The translations under genes and the position numbers were made by a program. Below the pieces are notes generated by a model. It saw nothing but the letters and a program-made list of their open reading frames with translations. It did not search any database and had not been told where the DNA came from. 64,000 nt of DNA from Desulfomicrobium sp. ZS1 (GTDB taxonomy: Bacteria; Desulfobacterota; Desulfovibrionia; Desulfovibrionales; Desulfomicrobiaceae): contig NZ_CP100351.1 of the NCBI RefSeq assembly GCF_024204645.1, forward strand, positions 186,001 through 250,000, given 5' to 3'. This document shows, one piece after another, positions 34,150 to 42,618 of this stretch. The first letter of the stretch is position 1, and each line of letters starts with the position of its first letter.

Positions 34150-35087
34150 CAGATTCCTCCGGTCAACAGCGCCAGGACAATGGCGACGGCGATGGCCAGG
34201 AGCATGGGCAGTATGAGGACGGCCAGCACCTGTTTGTTCGTGGCACCGTGCACATGGCGCAGTCCCAAAAATTTGTATACGACCACGCCGATCATGGCCA
34301 AGGGCAACCCGATGTACGGGACGATCATGAGCAGCATGGGCGCCGCGCTGTAGGTTCCGGCCCGGAAGGTGCCCTCGAAGCCCTTGGTGTCCGCCTTGAA
34401 GAGCCGCAGGAAGAAGTGGTTCATGGCGGTGTCGAGAAACAGGAAGACACAGACTTCAAGCGGGTACAGAATAAGGGAAAGAGCCGCCTGCAACGTGTTG
34501 TCCAGATTTTCGGTCAATGCGCTCGGGGGGATGATGCCCAAAAGCTGCCAGATTGATTGGGACAGGGCCACGGCCTGGACGATGATCAGGAAAAAAAGCA
34601 GGGGTTTGACGAGCCCATAGCCCACGGGCATGGCCGAGAAAAAAATCTTGGGGTTGGCGAGTACTTCCAGGAAGGTCTGGACGAAAGCGCGGGGATAGCC
34701 GGATTCGACGCGTTCCCATAGCGGCAGGGACGGCTCTGGCCGATGCTCGGTATAGGAACCGCCTTCCTCGTCATCTTCTTTCAGTGCCGACAGTTCATTC
34801 CACAGGTCTTCGTCATGCGGCGGCGCAGACGATTCGACGTGTGAGGTGGTTTCCTGTTCGGCCTCAACGAGACCTGACGCCTGCTTTGGCATGTCCTGGA
34901 TTTCAGGATCGATCGCGGGTGCTGCGGGCGGTGAATCGGTTTTCGGTTCAATATGTTCGAGCGGGGCTATTTCCCGGAATTTGAAGCGATGCCGGCATTT
35001 TGGACAGGTCGCCATGACCGCTTTGGGAGGCAGCTTCTCTTCGTTGACAGCGCGTCCGAATCCGCACTTTGGACAGGTGATATTCAT
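34149..35087 (-). CDS. Zinc-ribbon and Yip1-like membrane protein
   Basis: The 312-residue product starts with an MJ0042-type zinc ribbon (CPKCGFGRAVNEEKLPP, then CPKCRHRFKF), giving four Cys within the first 32 residues. An acidic, Pro-rich linker of about 100 residues follows. The C-terminal Yip1-like domain has about five transmembrane helices (150-310, including FLEVLANPKIFFSAMPVG). Such proteins are frequent in delta-proteobacteria but have no assigned role. It lies 51 bases behind asnB on the same strand and is coupled to the 57-residue ORF. Confidence 0.75.
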   Translation of the reverse strand: MNITCPKCGFGRAVNEEKLPPKAVMATCPKCRHRFKFREIAPLEHIEPKTDSPPAAPAIDPEIQDMPKQASGLVEAEQETTSHVESSAPPHDEDLWNELSALKEDDEEGGSYTEHRPEPSLPLWERVESGYPRAFVQTFLEVLANPKIFFSAMPVGYGLVKPLLFFLIIVQAVALSQSIWQLLGIIPPSALTENLDNTLQAALSLILYPLEVCVFLFLDTAMNHFFLRLFKADTKGFEGTFRAGTYSAAPMLLMIVPYIGLPLAMIGVVVYKFLGLRHVHGATNKQVLAVLILPMLLAIAVAIVLALLTGGI

Positions 35088-35138
35088 GGTAAATGCGTTC
35101 TCCTCTTGCGAGAAGGCTGATACCTGCTCTTGTCTCGA

Positions 35139-37022
35139 TTAGCAACCGCCGGGGGTTTTGGCGGATACAAAGAGATCGTCGAAAAGATGCACGAAGAAGG
35201 CGACAATGATCACGCCGCTGTAGTCCATAGAGCTGTCCGTATCGAACTCAGCGAGCATGTGGTCCGTGAATTCAGGCCTGAAATATCCTTTGTCGCGGAC
35301 GGTGGCGGAAGAGAGGACATCGCCGATCATGTCCCGGAACATGCGTACGAACCATTTACCCGGAGGGGCCAGCGGCTGCTTGCGGCGTTGGCTGATGGCC
35401 GGGGGCAGGAAGGTGCGGAAGCTTTTTTTAAGCAGGTACTTTTCATTGAGGCCGCGCATCTTGAAATGGCTGGGCAGGGAAAAAACATACTCCACCAGCC
35501 GGTGATCCATGAACGGCGAGCGCAGTTCGACGGAGTTGGCCATGCTCATGGTGTCGGCCAGGGCCAGGGTCAGGTTTGGCAGGCGCATCTTGGTTTCCAG
35601 GTACAGAGCCTGGTCCATGAGAGACCGGGATCCCGGAACAACGGGCAATTCCTCGTCCCGCTCGCCGATTATGGGCAGAAGGCGGTTCACGAAGGATTCG
35701 CTCATGAGCTGGTTCTTGAACTGGAATGCCTGGAATCTGTAGGGCAGAGCCGGGTGCGCGGCGGGATATCCCTTCAGCATCGCATACTGCATCCAGGCCT
35801 GCTGCGGCGTGGAAATGCCGGGAAAGACCCGGCGCAGCAGGTTCGCGCGGCCAACAGTCTCGTTTCTGCCGATGAAGCTCATCAGCTTCAAAAGTTTGAA
35901 ATAGTCATATCCGCCCAGGATTTCATCGGCCCCGTCTCCGGACAGGACCACTTTAAAACCCATATCTCTGATTTGTCTGGACAGGAGGTAAAGCGGTAAA
36001 TTCAAAAGGGTGACCAGCGGGCTTTCTAGATGCCAGACCAGTTTTTCGATTTCCCCTTCTGCGATGGAGCAGAGGAATTCGTGATGACTGGTCCCGAACG
36101 AGCTTGAAACCAAGCGCGCGAAATGGCGTTCGTCATAGCCCGCGTCTTCAAAGGCGATGGAGAGAGTATGCACAGGAGCGCTCGAGAGGTGCGCATAAAG
36201 GCCGGTCACGCTGCTGGAGTCGATGCCTCCGCTTAAGTACGAGGCGACGGGCACATCGGCTACGAGCCGGTCGCGCACGGCTTCGACCAGATGATGGCGC
36301 AGACCCTCGGCGGCTTCATCTTCGGAGATTGTCGAGACCGGACTTTCCATGGGGATGTCCCAATAGGGGGCGGTTCGCTGCCCGTTGCGGCCGGCGAGCA
36401 GGGTGTGGGCGGGCAGAACCTGATGGATTCCTTGCAGAAACGTGTCGGGGGCCAAGTTGAATCCGTAGTCCAGCATCCGGTCCATGGCCAGGGGATTCAT
36501 GCGGCGCGGTACTCCCGGAAAGTGCAGGATGGACTTGATCTCCGAGGCGAAGACCAGTGTTCCGTCGGGCAGGAGCGTATAAAAAAGCGGCTTCTTGCCC
36601 ATGCGGTCCCGAGCCAGGAAAAGGGTCTGCTCCCGTGGGTTCCAGATCGCGAAAGCAAACATGCCGACCAGGCGGCGCAGACATGTGTCGCCCCATTGCA
36701 GGTAGGCCGCGAGCAGGACTTCCGAGTCCGAATGCGTGCGGAAAACATGGCCAAGACTGGCAAGTTCGGCCCGCAGCGGCTGGTAATTGTAGATTTCGCC
36801 GTTAAAGACCAGGACCGCGCCGGATGGTTCGTGGATCACGGGCTGATTGCCCCCTGCCAGATCTATGACGGACAGGCGCCTGTAGGCCAGAGCGCAGCAG
36901 CGGTCCTGGAACAGTCCCTGGTGGTCCGGCCCGCGATGGGCCAGGGCCTGGGCCATGGACGTAAGAACGTTGCTTTGCGAAGAGATTCCGCTGGGGTTGA
37001 AAAAGCCGGCTATGCCGCACAT
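35139..37022 (-). CDS. asnB: Asparagine synthase-type glutamine amidotransferase
   Basis: The 627-residue product has an N-terminal Ntn glutaminase domain with Cys2 as nucleophile (MCGIAGFFNP). It has the glutamine-site motifs HRGPDHQG and VFNGEIYNY, then an ATP-pyrophosphatase domain with SYLSGGIDSSSV and LSGDGADEILGGYDYF. AsnB proper makes asparagine; long relatives amidate sugars or peptides in surface glycan loci. Location behind fliC-fliD-fliS is suggestive of a role in modifying flagellin or a surface polymer, but nothing in the sequence proves that. Start ATG 37022 is fixed by the catalytic Cys. Confidence 0.88.
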   Translation of the reverse strand: MCGIAGFFNPSGISSQSNVLTSMAQALAHRGPDHQGLFQDRCCALAYRRLSVIDLAGGNQPVIHEPSGAVLVFNGEIYNYQPLRAELASLGHVFRTHSDSEVLLAAYLQWGDTCLRRLVGMFAFAIWNPREQTLFLARDRMGKKPLFYTLLPDGTLVFASEIKSILHFPGVPRRMNPLAMDRMLDYGFNLAPDTFLQGIHQVLPAHTLLAGRNGQRTAPYWDIPMESPVSTISEDEAAEGLRHHLVEAVRDRLVADVPVASYLSGGIDSSSVTGLYAHLSSAPVHTLSIAFEDAGYDERHFARLVSSSFGTSHHEFLCSIAEGEIEKLVWHLESPLVTLLNLPLYLLSRQIRDMGFKVVLSGDGADEILGGYDYFKLLKLMSFIGRNETVGRANLLRRVFPGISTPQQAWMQYAMLKGYPAAHPALPYRFQAFQFKNQLMSESFVNRLLPIIGERDEELPVVPGSRSLMDQALYLETKMRLPNLTLALADTMSMANSVELRSPFMDHRLVEYVFSLPSHFKMRGLNEKYLLKKSFRTFLPPAISQRRKQPLAPPGKWFVRMFRDMIGDVLSSATVRDKGYFRPEFTDHMLAEFDTDSSMDYSGVIIVAFFVHLFDDLFVSAKTPGGC

Positions 37023-37106
37023 GCGTGTTTTCCCTATTGAGGTGTGGTCTGGGAAATCGTCTGCAGAATGCGTGCCTTACATGCCCACCAAGGCAGGGGC
37101 TCCTGC

Positions 37107-37517
37107 CTATCTGGCGTAATAGGAAGCAGCTTTGGGGGGAGCCTGGTAAGCCTGGTTGTTTGAGATTTCCGAAAAGGCTGATCTGAAGGCAGACAGGATT
37201 CCGATCACCTCGTCCACAATCCCGGTGTCCATCTTGAGGTTGGCCTGCAACAGGCGGGTGTTGCAGTACACGTAGAGCTTGTGCAGGTTCTGGGCGATTT
37301 CCCCGCCTTTATCCACATTCAGGGAGCCGTCGAGCTCCGCGATGATATCGAGGGCCTGAGAGATGAGAATGCCTTTTTTGGCGTAGTTTTTTGCCTGGAT
37401 TTCTTGCTTGGCCTGCTCCAGGAAGGTGATGGCCCCGTCGTAAAGCAGAACCACGAGATGGCCGGGAGTTGTGGTGGTGACCTGGGTCTGCATGTAGGCG
37501 TTGGCGGCTTTGTGCAC
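37107..37517 (-). CDS. fliS: Flagellin export chaperone FliS
   Basis: FliS binds the C-terminus of newly made flagellin and prevents early polymerisation. The 136-residue helical protein has the family motif QTQVTTTTPGHLVVLLYDGA (residues 10-29) and a C-terminal DEVIGILSAFRSAF helix. It starts at GTG 37517 with AGGAG eight bases upstream. It follows fliD by 18 bases, and a short 7-bp hairpin overlaps its stop codon. Confidence 0.95.
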   Translation of the reverse strand: MHKAANAYMQTQVTTTTPGHLVVLLYDGAITFLEQAKQEIQAKNYAKKGILISQALDIIAELDGSLNVDKGGEIAQNLHKLYVYCNTRLLQANLKMDTGIVDEVIGILSAFRSAFSEISNNQAYQAPPKAASYYAR

Positions 37518-37535
37518 TGTGCGAACTCCTTTCTA

Positions 37536-39590
37536 TCACTTGCTGGACAAACTGCTGATTTGTGAGCTGATCTGGGTAGAGATGTTGTTGTAGGTGCCTA
37601 GTACGGCTTCCAGCTTGGCAAAACGCAGCCGAAGGTTTTTTTCCAAGAGAGCCAGGCGGCGTTCTTCATAGGCGATCTTGTTGTCGATGGAATCCATAAT
37701 GTCCTGATAGTTGTCTTTCAGGACTTCGAGAGTTCCGGTCGTTGCGTCTGTCAACCTTTTGAGTTCATCGATCAGTTCCTGGGTTTTGCCGGACTTGATC
37801 TGGACCGTACCGGAATAGGATCCGGCCGTCAGGTTGATGATTTCAAGAGAGAGGCCTCGTGCCGCGTTTCCGTCCCCCTGGGCTACGATCTTTGTGCCGT
37901 CGATGCTGGCCGGGTATCCGTTGATGCTGGCGGATGTGATATCTCCGCTTGCGCCCACGGTATAGTTTACGGAGTATTCCCCGGCTTGCGTGACGCCCTT
38001 GATGGCGGATTCGAAATTGAAGTTCGAGGATTCCACCGCGACGCCGTCCACCATTTCCTTGGTCGAAGGATAATAGTCGGCGCTGAAGAGGCGGGCCACG
38101 GCGTCGGGGTCGGTATTAAGGGCTGCGGTAAAAGCGCCGGAGTCGAAAAGCAGCAGGCCGAAGGTCGGGGAGCCCTGGCTGGTGTCCGTAGTGATGCCGA
38201 CGCTACCCAAAGACACGATGGAGTCCAAGTCGTAGTCGAACCCGACCCCTTTTTCCGCCAGGATATTTTTCAGCTTTTGCTGAATCATCTGCATGCCGTA
38301 GTTGCCGGTCAAAAGGGAACCGGAAACGTTTTCACCAACACTGGTGACCTGGGTCTGGTCCTTGATCTCCTGCAGCACCAGATTCACCGCCTCGACAAAG
38401 GTCTGCACTTTAGCGGTGACCGCTTCCGGATCGAGGCTGGTGGTGATGGTCGAGCTGCCGATGCTGGCCAGGTTCATGGTCACGCCGGAGATGATATCTG
38501 AAATGGAGTTGGTGCTGCGTTCGAAGTAGCCGTCAGTGGCACCCTGGATCTGCGTAAAGGCTCCCGGTTGCAGTTCACCGACGGTGGTCCCGGGGGAGTT
38601 GATAATGGAAATCTGGTTGTCCGAGCCGGCCGCGCCCGTCAGGGTCAGTTCGACATTGCCGGATACATCCGTGGCCGTGGCCATGTTGAATCCGACAGCG
38701 GTGTTGATTTTTCCGGCCAGTGTCGCGTAGGTGTCCGCAGTCGTGACGGCGACGGAATGCAAGGCGCCGTCATAAGCAAACTTGAAGGTTCCGTCGGCGG
38801 TGGCGACGGTGTCGGCTGTCGTTTTACCGGTGAAGGTGGCTCTCAGTATATCCGTGGTCGCGGAGGGAGTAAGCGGGAAACCATCGACCCGAAGCTTGGC
38901 ATTGGCAGCGTTCTGAGTTTCAAGGAACTGACTTTGGCTGAAATTGGGGAGCAGGTCGGCCGAGGTCGCGGCTTCATCGACGATGAAGTCGTTGCCTGCT
39001 CCAAGGTCCATGCCTCGGATCTGCAGGCGGTAACCGCTGCCGTCGTTGACCACGCTGGCGCGCACATAATTGCGATTGTCCGCGTCGGAGTTGATGAGAC
39101 TCGCGAACTGGGCCAGGGTCGTGGTGCTGGTGACGTTGACGCTGATCTGCCGGGAACCGGCCGTGAAGGCATAAATTCCTGCTGCGCCACCGCTTATGAT
39201 CTCGTCGGGGGAGGAAAAAATTACCGACCCCATGTGCATGTCGTTGGTCGCCAGGGACAGTATGTCCACCTGGTGGGTACTTTCTTCCGCGCTGCTCCCT
39301 GCCGTGGCGGTTACGGCTATGGTGTTGGAAGAGACCGCGTTCTTGATCAAAAACTCGTCCGTGGTGTTCATGGAGTCCAGGGACGCGTTGAGGGAGAGCA
39401 TATTCGAAGAGAGCGAATCAAAGGCTTCGCTCTTGGCTTCCCAGCCCGCTCGCCAGTATTCGAGTCGCTTGGTACGAGTCTGTTCAACTTCGATGAGTTT
39501 GGTGACCATGGAGTCGAAGTCCGTGCCCGAGCCAAGCCCCGTAAAGCGGATCGCTCCGGAAACAAGTGAACTGGTCAGGTCATCAGCCAT
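37536..39590 (-). CDS. fliD: Flagellar filament cap protein FliD
   Basis: FliD (HAP2) forms the cap under which flagellin polymerises. The 684-residue product has the N-terminal HAP2 motif IRFTGLGSGTDFDSMVTKLI (residues 14-33), a large beta-rich middle with many Asp/Thr/Gly, and a C-terminal coiled coil. That coil includes DSIDNKIAYEERRLALLEKN and LRLRFAKLEAVLGTYNN, the family signature. AGAGGAAT precedes ATG 39590. A consensus sigma-54 promoter lies 48-62 bases upstream. Confidence 0.95.
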   Translation of the reverse strand: MADDLTSSLVSGAIRFTGLGSGTDFDSMVTKLIEVEQTRTKRLEYWRAGWEAKSEAFDSLSSNMLSLNASLDSMNTTDEFLIKNAVSSNTIAVTATAGSSAEESTHQVDILSLATNDMHMGSVIFSSPDEIISGGAAGIYAFTAGSRQISVNVTSTTTLAQFASLINSDADNRNYVRASVVNDGSGYRLQIRGMDLGAGNDFIVDEAATSADLLPNFSQSQFLETQNAANAKLRVDGFPLTPSATTDILRATFTGKTTADTVATADGTFKFAYDGALHSVAVTTADTYATLAGKINTAVGFNMATATDVSGNVELTLTGAAGSDNQISIINSPGTTVGELQPGAFTQIQGATDGYFERSTNSISDIISGVTMNLASIGSSTITTSLDPEAVTAKVQTFVEAVNLVLQEIKDQTQVTSVGENVSGSLLTGNYGMQMIQQKLKNILAEKGVGFDYDLDSIVSLGSVGITTDTSQGSPTFGLLLFDSGAFTAALNTDPDAVARLFSADYYPSTKEMVDGVAVESSNFNFESAIKGVTQAGEYSVNYTVGASGDITSASINGYPASIDGTKIVAQGDGNAARGLSLEIINLTAGSYSGTVQIKSGKTQELIDELKRLTDATTGTLEVLKDNYQDIMDSIDNKIAYEERRLALLEKNLRLRFAKLEAVLGTYNNISTQISSQISSLSSK

Positions 39591-39637
39591 GTCATTCCTC
39601 TGGTGCGTTGGGTTTGATGAATCTACTCACGCTTTGA

Positions 39638-39652
39638 GCAAACCTGATGCCA
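39638..39652 (-). promoter_or_regulatory. Sigma-54 promoter of fliD
   Basis: On the minus strand TGGC (39652-39649), seven bases, then TTGC (39641-39638) and T form an exact -24/-12 match. The start site would be near 39626, 36 bases before the fliD ATG. Confidence 0.75.
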
Positions 39653-39671
39653 GAATCAATATTGTCGAGTT

Positions 39672-39703
39672 AAAAAAGGCCGGGCCGCTTCCGCGACCCG
39701 GCC
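39672..39703 (-). terminator. Terminator of fliC
   Basis: An 11-bp stem with one G-U pair (39678-39688 with 39693-39703) encloses a 4-base loop and ends on the minus strand in six T residues. It separates fliC from fliD-fliS. Confidence 0.85.
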
Positions 39704-39729
39704 GGGAAAGAGGTTTCACGAAGCAGTCA

Positions 39730-40683
39730 TTATCCCTGCATGAGCTGCAAGGCCATCTGCGGCAGGGAGTTGGCCTGGGAAAGCATGGCCACGGCGCTCT
39801 GGGTCAGGATCTGGTTGCGTACGAAGTTGGTCATTTCCGTTGCGACATCGGCATCGGAAATTCGGGACTCGGCCGCCTGCAGGTTTTCGCCCTGGATCTG
39901 CAGGTTGGTGATGGTGTTCTCCAGCCGGTTCTGCAAGGCGCCGAGGTTGGCTCGGATGTTGTCCTTGGAGGTGATGGCGGAGTTCAGGGCCGCAAGTGCT
40001 TCCTGCGCTCCTTGCTGGGTGGAAATGCTGTAACCGCCGGATGCTACGCCGTGTGAACCGTTTGCCGAATCTGCGTCCGACGCGTTGCCTACGCCAAGCG
40101 CGGAAGCGGTCGCGTTGCCGATGGCGATGTAGTAGTAGTCTTCAGCAGAATCGTTGCCAGTGCCGAAGTGGACCTTCAAGGGACCCTTTGATTGTAAGCC
40201 TTCACCATCGTGATCAATGTTCCAGTCCGCAACGGCCTTGTTGTCGTTAGATGCGGAAAGGTTGCCGTTCAGCAGGTAAATGCCGTTGAAGTCCGTGGCG
40301 TTGGCGATTCGAGTGATTTCCGAGGCCATCTGCTGGTACTCCGAGTCGATGATCAGGCGCTGGTCCGAGTTGTAGGTGCCGGTGGCCGCCTGGGTGGCCA
40401 GTTCCTTCATACGGATCAGCTTTTCGTCGATAACGCCGAGCGCGCCGTCCGCAGTCTGGATCATGGAGATGGCGTCGTTGGCGTTTCTGACACCCTGGTT
40501 CAGGGATGCGATATCCGCGCGCATGAGCTCGCGAATGGCGAGGCCCGCCGCGTCGTCGGCGGCGGTGGTGATGCGCAGGCCTGAAGACAGGCGGCTGACC
40601 GATGTTGACAGGTTGCCGTACGCGCTCGCCAGGTTGCGGTTCGCGTTCATGGCCATCAGGTTGTGGTTGATAATGAGTGACAT
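39730..40683 (-). CDS. fliC: Flagellin
   Basis: Flagellin is the filament subunit. The 317-residue product has the conserved D0/D1 N-terminus (MSLIINHNLMAMNANRNLAS and LSSGLRITTAADDAAGLAI). It has a short variable region (about 140-225, with YYYIAIGNATAS) and the C-terminal coil RISDADVATEMTNFVRNQIL. The outer domains are small. AAGGAGG precedes the ATG within a CAAGGA motif. A sigma-28 promoter and a 77-nt leader lie upstream, and a terminator follows. Confidence 0.97.
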   Translation of the reverse strand: MSLIINHNLMAMNANRNLASAYGNLSTSVSRLSSGLRITTAADDAAGLAIRELMRADIASLNQGVRNANDAISMIQTADGALGVIDEKLIRMKELATQAATGTYNSDQRLIIDSEYQQMASEITRIANATDFNGIYLLNGNLSASNDNKAVADWNIDHDGEGLQSKGPLKVHFGTGNDSAEDYYYIAIGNATASALGVGNASDADSANGSHGVASGGYSISTQQGAQEALAALNSAITSKDNIRANLGALQNRLENTITNLQIQGENLQAAESRISDADVATEMTNFVRNQILTQSAVAMLSQANSLPQMALQLMQG

Positions 40684-40693
40684 AAAAAATTCC

Positions 40694-40719
40694 TCCTTGA
40701 AAGATTAGCGGCTTCCTTG
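40694..40719 (-). promoter_or_regulatory. Two CsrA-type motifs in the fliC leader
   Basis: CAAGGA occurs twice on the minus strand, at 40699-40694 (overlapping the Shine-Dalgarno sequence) and 40719-40714, 20 nt apart. This fits the CsrA core (CARGGA) and the spacing that lets a dimer bridge two sites. CsrA and FliW are both coded in this window. Binding is inferred. Confidence 0.5.
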
Positions 40720-40767
40720 CCTTTGGATCGAGCAGCTTGTGGGCCTTGCTCTTTGGTCTTGATGAGT

Positions 40768-40794
40768 GAATCGGCAGGAAGAAGATTTTCTTTA
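40768..40794 (-). promoter_or_regulatory. Sigma-28 promoter of fliC
   Basis: On the minus strand TAAA (40794-40791), 15 bases, then GCCGATTC (40775-40768) match the FliA consensus (TAAA-N15-GCCGATAA) at ten of twelve positions. The start site would lie near 40760, giving a leader of about 77 nt. Confidence 0.8.
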
Positions 40795-40804
40795 GAAGAA
40801 TTTT

Positions 40805-40825
40805 GTCCGACATCGTATGTCGGAC
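40805..40825. repeat. Perfect 9-bp inverted repeat behind tsaB
   Basis: GTCCGACAT (40805-40813), three bases, then ATGTCGGAC (40817-40825). It sits between the tsaB stop and the fliC promoter. It lacks a T run on the minus strand, so it may be a weak terminator for tsaB or a protein-binding site. Confidence 0.55.
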
Positions 40826-40829
40826 GAGA

Positions 40830-41576
40830 TTATTCGAAATCGGGGATGTGCTTGCGGGCCTCGGCGGCCGGGATGCCGCGCGAGGCGGCGATGAAGACCA
40901 GATTGTCCTCGGCATCGGATTTGCGCAGGTATAACGGCTGGGGGGGGCGGCTTGAGTATGAGGCCGTACAGGCCGCAGCGAGCAGAGCGGCCGGCATGGG
41001 CGTGTCGAGAATCTGCGGCAGGGCTATAGTACCCGGCAGAGTCAGCAATTCGGGATTTTTACGCAGGCCGCTGCCAAGCAGGAAGATACCTGCCGGACGT
41101 GCCTCAAGCTGTTCGTACGCAAGGGCTACGGGCAGCGGACGGACAGGGGTCAGGGGGGCACCCGCGTCAAAACCCTGGATGTAGACCTGACCCTTGCGGG
41201 CGTAGGTCAGAACCCAGAGCTCCCCGCCCTGCGCAAAAGGGCCGGTCTGAGAGGCCAGGATATCCGGATAGTGCAGTCCGGCCATGGGGATGGCGTGCGG
41301 GCGCGACAGCCCGTGCATGGCCGCGTGGGCGATGCGCAGGCCCGTGAACGATCCTGGTCCGCGCACACAGGCGATGCCCGCCAGATCGCCGGCGCGCATG
41401 GCCTGTACCCGCAGCGCCCGCTCGATGGCCGTGGGCAGGTGACGGATGGACTGCCCGGGGCAGTGGATCTCTTCGCTGAACATGACCACCCGGGCCGTGC
41501 CGAGGACAATCTGAATGCGTTCCTCGGCGCAGTTCAGCGCGAGATACCGGCTACTTGAAGTGTCGTAGGATATCAT
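40830..41576 (-). CDS. tsaB: tRNA threonylcarbamoyladenosine biosynthesis protein TsaB
   Basis: TsaB is the TsaD partner in making t6A at position 37 of ANN-decoding tRNAs. The 248-residue product has the ASKHA-type N-terminus (YLALNCAEERIQIVLG) and the family motif VRGPGSFTGLRIAHAAMHGL (residues 71-90). The C-terminal half is variable, as usual. The start is uncertain: ATG 41576 overlaps rseP by 26 bases and lacks a good Shine-Dalgarno sequence. It is the last gene of the rpsB-tsaB row. Confidence 0.88.
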   Translation of the reverse strand: MISYDTSSSRYLALNCAEERIQIVLGTARVVMFSEEIHCPGQSIRHLPTAIERALRVQAMRAGDLAGIACVRGPGSFTGLRIAHAAMHGLSRPHAIPMAGLHYPDILASQTGPFAQGGELWVLTYARKGQVYIQGFDAGAPLTPVRPLPVALAYEQLEARPAGIFLLGSGLRKNPELLTLPGTIALPQILDTPMPAALLAAACTASYSSRPPQPLYLRKSDAEDNLVFIAASRGIPAAEARKHIPDFE

Positions 41577-42618
41577 TGAATGTGGCCAGAACCATGAGCA
41601 TGAGGAGCAGCGTCATGCCGATCTTCAGGGCAACGTGCTGCACTTGCGGGCTCAGGGGTTTTCCGGTGATGGTTTCCAGAAAGAAGAAGAGGATGTGTCC
41701 GCCGTCCAGAACCGGGATGGGCAGCAGGTTCAAGATTCCGAGGTTGATGCTGATCAGCGCGGTCAGGGCCAGCAGGTTGACCATGCCGTTTTGCGCTTCC
41801 TTGTGGATCATCTCGGTGATGAGAATGACCCCGCCCATGTCCGACACGGGGATGACCCGCTCGATGAGTTTGACGATACCCATGACCATCAGCCCGCTGA
41901 CTTCCCAGATCTGGCGCGCGCCCTGAACCGCAGCGTCGATAAGGCCAAGCTCGCGGCTGAGGAGTTCGCCCTTGGGCGCGATGCCGAGCATGGGCATGGT
42001 TTTGACTTCGCCGAACAGGTTGCGTTTTTCCTGCAGCTTCGGAGTGACGTGCACGGAAAAGAGAGCCTTGTCTCGTTGCACGGTCAGGACCATCGGACCA
42101 CCCTCATTGGCTTCGATGCGTTCGACCAGGTCGTCCCAGATTGCGATCTGTACGCCATCGATCTCGATGATGTGGTCTCCGGGCACGATGCCGGCTTCTT
42201 CGGCCGCGCTCGAGTTGGTCACCTGGCCGATGACGGGAAGGAGCTCCTGCACGCCCTGACTGTAGGCCAGGCCCCAGAAAATGAACCAGGCCAGGATAAA
42301 GTTGAATACGGGCCCGGCAAGCACGACCAGCATGCGCTGCCAGGGCGGGCGGCGTGAAAAGGACTCCTCCGGGCCAAAGCCTTCGGGAAGCTCGGCATCT
42401 ACGGATTCGCCGACGAGTTGCACGTATCCACCCAGGGGAAAAGCGCAGACTCGGTAGTCGGTCTTCCCCCGGGTGAAGCCGAAGAGGCGCGTCCCGAATC
42501 CCAGGGAAAAGACGCTCACGCCCATGCCCATGACGCGCGCGACCACGAAGTGTCCGAGCTCATGAAAGAAGATCAGTCCGCCTAGGACCACTACCACCGC
42601 CAGAATACTGGTTACCAT
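41551..42618 (-). CDS. rseP: RseP-type site-2 zinc metalloprotease
   Basis: RseP-like proteases cut transmembrane anchors such as anti-sigma factors and clear signal peptides. The 355-residue M50 protein has the zinc motif HELGHF in the first membrane segment and a periplasmic PDZ domain (about 115-185, with AEEAGIVPGDHIIEIDGVQI). The second metal-site motif is NLLPIPVLDGGHILFFFLE. It overlaps the end of dxr by seven bases and tsaB by 26. The order cdsA-dxr-rseP is common in proteobacteria. Confidence 0.94.
   Translation of the reverse strand: MVTSILAVVVVLGGLIFFHELGHFVVARVMGMGVSVFSLGFGTRLFGFTRGKTDYRVCAFPLGGYVQLVGESVDAELPEGFGPEESFSRRPPWQRMLVVLAGPVFNFILAWFIFWGLAYSQGVQELLPVIGQVTNSSAAEEAGIVPGDHIIEIDGVQIAIWDDLVERIEANEGGPMVLTVQRDKALFSVHVTPKLQEKRNLFGEVKTMPMLGIAPKGELLSRELGLIDAAVQGARQIWEVSGLMVMGIVKLIERVIPVSDMGGVILITEMIHKEAQNGMVNLLALTALISINLGILNLLPIPVLDGGHILFFFLETITGKPLSPQVQHVALKIGMTLLLMLMVLATFNDILRHFK

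Noticed and set aside
33944-34216. 90-residue plus-strand ORF before the zinc-ribbon gene
   Set aside because: It is antisense to the better supported 57-codon ORF, lacks a ribosome site, and its composition looks non-coding.
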